Position numbers and translations under genes: made by a program
From: DASUHT01 sp038230835
GTDB lineage: Bacteria > Actinomycetota > Thermoleophilia > Gaiellales > JAICJC01
NCBI GenBank assembly: GCA_038230835.1
Contig: JBBRMM010000005.1
Coordinates: forward strand, 119,400 to 183,399
DNA: 64,000 bases
Direction: 5' to 3'
Part shown: positions 59,987 to 64,000 of the stretch, in pieces
Numbering within the stretch: position 1 is the stretch's first letter
How the letters are laid out: every line of letters starts with the position of its first letter
Notes under the pieces: model-generated
Seen by the model: only the letters and a program-made list of their open reading frames with translations
Told to the model about the DNA's origin: nothing
The model's database searches: none

Positions 59987-60537
59987 CGCTCGACCTGTCG
60001 GTGGACGCGGTGTCGGCGGCGCGGACGTTGATCGGCTGGACGCTGCTCGTGGACGGCGTGGGCGGGCCGATCGTCGAGACCGAGGCCTACCCCGTCGGCG
60101 ACGCCGCCTCGCACGCGTTCCGAGGCCGCACCGACCGAAACGCGCCGATGTTCGGCCCGCCGGGCAGCTTCTACGTGTATCGCAGCTACGGCATCCACTG
60201 GTGCGTGAACATCGTCTGCGGCGCGGTCGGCGACGGGCAGGCGGTGCTCGTGCGGGCGCTCGAGCCGGCCGCCGGAATCGAGGCGATGATCGAGCGTCGT
60301 GGGACCGACGACCCGCGGCGGCTGTGCCGCGGGCCGGGCTGCGTCGGACAGGCCCTGGGCGCCGGTCCGCTCCTGAACGGTGCGCCCGCGGAGCTCACAG
60401 CACCGGCCGGCGAGCGCTCGGTGGCGGCGACAACCAGGATCGGCATCGCCCAGGCATCGGATCGACCGTGGCGGTTTCTCGAAACCGGCTCGCCCTTCGT
60501 CAGCGGCCCGCGATCAGCGGCGAAAGCCGCCCTCTGA
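59971..60537 (+). CDS. 3-methyladenine DNA glycosylase (AAG/MPG family)
   Basis: A 188-residue DNA-repair glycosylase. Blocks ARTLIGWTLL, IVETEAYPVGDAASHAFRGRTDRNAPMFGPPGSFYVYRSYGIHWCVNIV and CRGPGCVGQALG are diagnostic of alkyladenine glycosylases; the catalytic Glu is in VETEAY. GTG 59971 or GTG 60000 starts it. Its 3' end overlaps the opposing SDR gene by 24 bases. Confidence 0.93.
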   Translation: MEAALTLDLSVDAVSAARTLIGWTLLVDGVGGPIVETEAYPVGDAASHAFRGRTDRNAPMFGPPGSFYVYRSYGIHWCVNIVCGAVGDGQAVLVRALEPAAGIEAMIERRGTDDPRRLCRGPGCVGQALGAGPLLNGAPAELTAPAGERSVAATTRIGIAQASDRPWRFLETGSPFVSGPRSAAKAAL

Positions 60538-61284
60538 GTCGAGCACCTGCCCGGTCAGCCAGGAGGCTTCGTCGGTGCACAGCCAGCCGATCAGCCGGGC
60601 CGCGTCCTCCGGCGTCCCCCATCGGCCCTGTGGCATCGCCGGGCTGGGGTCGCCGATGTCCCAGCCGGTGTCCGTGGGGCCCGGGTTGACGGTGTTCACC
60701 GTGATGCCACGGGTCACCAACTCTGCCGCGAGCGTCGCCGTCGCCTGGTGCACGGCGCCCTTGGAGACGGCGTAGGCGACCTCACGCGGCATCCCCTGCA
60801 GATGCTGGCCCGACGTCATCATCACGATCCGGCCGGCCGCACGCCCGTCGTGGCGGAGGCTGAACTCGCGGCACAACAGCAGGGTCGCCCGCACGTTGAC
60901 GTCGAGGAAGGCGTCGAGTTCGGCGGCGGTCAACCCGTCGAGCCTGCCGTGCCCGCTGCGGGCATGGTTTGCCACCAGGATGTCCACATGCCCGAACGCC
61001 CGCTGCGCCGCGTCGAAGACCGCCACCGGCACGTCCGGGTCGGCCAGGTCGCCCTCGCCGTGGCCGACGGACAGCCCGCCGGCCTGGAGCTCCTGCGCCA
61101 GGCCGCCCACCCCGGCGGCGTCGGCACCCCACGGCTGGGCGGCATCGTGGGCCGAGAAGCCGTGGATGTACACGGCCGCGCCGAGCTCGCCCAGCCGGCG
61201 GGCGACCGCGAATCCGATCCCTATCCGGCGGCTGACGCCGGTGACCACGGCGACGCGGCCGCTCAACGGGAGTCCCTGCACCAT
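60514..61284 (-). CDS. Short-chain dehydrogenase/reductase
   Basis: A 256-residue SDR enzyme. Cofactor motif TGVSRRIGIGFAVARRLGELGA, the Ser of MMTSGQHLQ, the YAVSK catalytic pair and NPGPTDTGWD. The C-terminus SWLTGQVLDSEGGFRR fits classical SDRs, often FabG-like. A loop insert (HGFSAHDAAQPWGADAAG) may select the substrate, which is unknown. ATG 61284 was chosen over a start five codons earlier. Confidence 0.88.
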   Translation of the reverse strand: MVQGLPLSGRVAVVTGVSRRIGIGFAVARRLGELGAAVYIHGFSAHDAAQPWGADAAGVGGLAQELQAGGLSVGHGEGDLADPDVPVAVFDAAQRAFGHVDILVANHARSGHGRLDGLTAAELDAFLDVNVRATLLLCREFSLRHDGRAAGRIVMMTSGQHLQGMPREVAYAVSKGAVHQATATLAAELVTRGITVNTVNPGPTDTGWDIGDPSPAMPQGRWGTPEDAARLIGWLCTDEASWLTGQVLDSEGGFRR

Positions 61285-61310
61285 CGCCGAGGGTATCATC
61301 CCGCCGGCCG

Positions 61311-62468
61311 ATGCCCGACCTCGCCGCGCTCACCCGAAACGCCGTCAAGGTGCTGCCCGAGGGTGAGCTGGAGCGAAAGCTGGCTCTGGGGCGGCCCTTG
61401 CGGGTCAAGTTCGGCATCGACCCGACCTCCCGCAGCATCCACATCGGCCAGGCCATCCCGTTACAGCGGTTGCGGGCATTCCAGGATCAGGGCCATGTCG
61501 GCGTCCTCATCGTCGGCGACTACACCGCCCGCGTCGGTGATCCCTCCGGGCGCTCCATGGAGCGGCGGGTGCTGAGTGACGAGCAGATCGACGCCAACGC
61601 CCGGGCCTACTTCGAGCAGGCCTGCCGGATCATCGATCGTGATCGCGCCGAGCTTCGGTTCAACAGCGAATGGCTGGGCGCACTCGACTTCGCCGGCTTC
61701 CTCAGCCTCACCCGGACGATGACCGTGTCGCGCATGCTGGAGCGCAACGACTTCGAGACGCGCTTCCGCACGCAGCAGCCGATCTCCATCTCGGAGTTCC
61801 TCTACCCGCTCATGCAGGGCTACGACTCGGTGGCTGTCCACGCGGATCTGGAGCTGGGGGGTACCGACCAGGAGTACAACCTGCTGGCCGGGCGCGACAT
61901 TCAGATCGCCTACGACCAGCAGCCGCAGGTGGTGTTGACCACTCCGCTCATCAACGGGCCCAACGGCAGCCAGAAGATGAGCGCGTCGCTGGACAACTTC
62001 ATCGGTATCGACGATCCGCCGGGGGAGATGTTCGGCAAGGCGATGAGCTGCGTGGACGAGTTGATGCCCGACTACTACCGGCTCTGCCTGGAGTCCGACA
62101 CCCCACCGCCCGGCGACCCGTACCAGGCCAAACGGGAATGGGCGCGGCGGCTGGTGGAGCGGTGGCACGGACCGGAGGCGGCCGTCGCCGCCGAGGTCGG
62201 ATTCGACCGCCAGTTCAAGGAGGGCAGAGCCGCGGCCGACGCTCCGCTGATCGAGCTTCCGGCCGGCGACCCGGTGCACATGCCGGCGCTGCTGGCGGAG
62301 AGCGGTCTGGCGGCGTCGCGCGGCGAAGCACGCCGCCTGATCGCCCAGGGTGGGGTGCGTGTGGACGGTGGGACGCTGGCTCCGGATGAGCTCGACGTCG
62401 CGCGGGAGCGGCTGGCCGGACGCGAGTTGAGGGTCGGGCGGCGGTTTGCGCGCCTCGGCGCCGACTGA
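61311..62468 (+). CDS. tyrS: Tyrosyl-tRNA synthetase
   Basis: A 385-residue class I synthetase. FGIDPTSRSIHIGQAIPL carries the HIGH-type motif (HIGQ), VGDYTARVGDPSGRS follows, and KMSAS is in SQKMSASLDN. A C-terminal S4-like RNA-binding domain (SRGEARRLIAQGGVRVDGGT) ends the protein. It is the last gene before the rRNA operon; 26 bases separate it from the divergent SDR start. Confidence 0.97.
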   Translation: MPDLAALTRNAVKVLPEGELERKLALGRPLRVKFGIDPTSRSIHIGQAIPLQRLRAFQDQGHVGVLIVGDYTARVGDPSGRSMERRVLSDEQIDANARAYFEQACRIIDRDRAELRFNSEWLGALDFAGFLSLTRTMTVSRMLERNDFETRFRTQQPISISEFLYPLMQGYDSVAVHADLELGGTDQEYNLLAGRDIQIAYDQQPQVVLTTPLINGPNGSQKMSASLDNFIGIDDPPGEMFGKAMSCVDELMPDYYRLCLESDTPPPGDPYQAKREWARRLVERWHGPEAAVAAEVGFDRQFKEGRAAADAPLIELPAGDPVHMPALLAESGLAASRGEARRLIAQGGVRVDGGTLAPDELDVARERLAGRELRVGRRFARLGAD

Positions 62469-62515
62469 CCGACTGCATCGTTTGCAAGGCAATCGTAGGG
62501 CTTGGCGGTTCCTCC

Positions 62516-62544
62516 TTGCACCCCGCCCCGCCACCGTGCATACT
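62516..62544 (+). promoter_or_regulatory. Candidate rRNA promoter P1
   Basis: TTGCAC (-35) at 62516-62521, a 17-base spacer, and CATACT (-10) at 62539-62544. Spacing is ideal. About 350 bases upstream of the mature 16S 5' end. Confidence 0.5.
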
Positions 62545-62591
62545 TCCGCGGGCGCCGCTCGTGGAGTGGCGTTTTCTCTGCGGCCAGCAAC

Positions 62592-62620
62592 TTGCCGGGA
62601 CTCCCGGCTCCTGCTAGCCT
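62592..62620 (+). promoter_or_regulatory. Candidate rRNA promoter P2
   Basis: TTGCCG (-35) at 62592-62597, a 17-base spacer, and TAGCCT (-10) at 62615-62620. Together with P1 this would give tandem promoters, common for rRNA operons. The hexamers match only partly. Confidence 0.4.
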
Positions 62621-62896
62621 TAGAGGTCGCCCCTGAGGGCGGTGGTCTTTGAAAACTCAACAGTTTGGGGACTCGCCGCCGGCGCAACCGCGCCGATGGT
62701 GAGTCGACGTCGGGTTCGTCCGTCGCCCCTAGGGGCGGCGGCAAAAAGACCATCCTCGGATGGCAACCTCGTCGGTGGAACTCCGTGGGCAACCGCGATG
62801 GGCCACCGACCTTTGAGAGCGATCCAAGCTCTCTCCAACAGTCAGAAACCGGCCGACGATCTCGCCTTCGGGTGAGGGAGGCCGTTTCGCAAGCTG

Positions 62897-64000
<1,104 letters not shown>

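Larger units (their letters stand above)
62469..62896 (+). promoter_or_regulatory. rRNA operon promoter and leader region
   Basis: 428 bases without a gene. They hold two candidate promoters (62516-62544 and 62592-62620), a boxA-like segment CTTTGAAAACTCAACAG near 62647, a hairpin at 62720-62741 (CGCCCCTAGGGGCG core) and the 5' part of the 16S precursor stem, whose partner lies outside the window. Confidence 0.7.

Noticed and set aside
62642..62875. Open frame in the rRNA leader
   Set aside because: It lies in the 16S precursor region between promoters and mature rRNA and shows no protein-like features.

Overview
The window is chromosomal DNA from a very GC-rich bacterium. It begins inside plsX and ends inside a 16S rRNA gene. 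The gene orders plsX-acpP-rnc-smc and ftsY-ffh-rpsP-KH-rimM-trmD-rplS-lepB-rnhB-yraN-comM-dprA, an FliA/WhiG-type sigma factor, the heavy use of GTG starts and the 16S sequence all fit Actinobacteriota. My best guess is class Thermoleophilia (Gaiellales/Solirubrobacterales-like). This rests on recognition, not on a database search. The class is tentative; the phylum is fairly secure.

Layout. 1-4861: lipid/ACP, RNase III and SMC genes, followed by a 220-bp element with perfect 20-bp terminal inverted repeats inserted exactly at the smc stop codon. 5117-15794: a lipoprotein, an Ldh2-type dehydrogenase, the SRP/ribosome-maturation/signal-peptidase/DprA block and tRNA-Trp. 15955-19873: secreted beta-propeller proteins, one of them frameshifted, and small hypothetical genes. 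19941-28811: a Xer recombinase, a sigma factor, an ALDH7-type dehydrogenase, a divergent EF-G paralogue, an RlpA-like cell-wall protein, a threonine-synthase-like protein lacking the PLP lysine, and a mini-ferritin. 28856-35978: a variable segment between tRNA-Gly and tRNA-Cys holding two lipoproteins (one kelch-type), a VOC protein, a divergent HxlR/MDR pair and a GAF-GGDEF protein.

35987-49678, mostly on the minus strand, is a Tad/Flp type IV pilus locus. It has five Flp pilin genes (two too short for ordinary gene calling), TadE, two TadG-like proteins, CpaB, a CpaE/TadZ ATPase, the TadA motor ATPase, a von Willebrand A-TadB fusion, TadC and a large polytopic membrane protein. folD sits inside the locus on the opposite strand. 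No prepilin peptidase is visible here, so it must lie elsewhere.

49894-62468 returns to housekeeping and amino-acid metabolism: a cold-shock protein, gatCAB, a class V aminotransferase with serA (serine synthesis), ilvE, a DegT-family aminotransferase, a RemA/DUF370-like protein, an MBL hydrolase, 3-methyladenine glycosylase, an SDR and tyrS. An rRNA promoter/leader region and the first ~1.1 kb of 16S rRNA close the window.

Several coding anomalies may be real decay or indel errors in the assembly and should be checked against reads: rnc without a standard start, paired frameshifts in one propeller gene, a C7 run before the GGDEF gene, and a TAG at codon 3 of the MDR gene.
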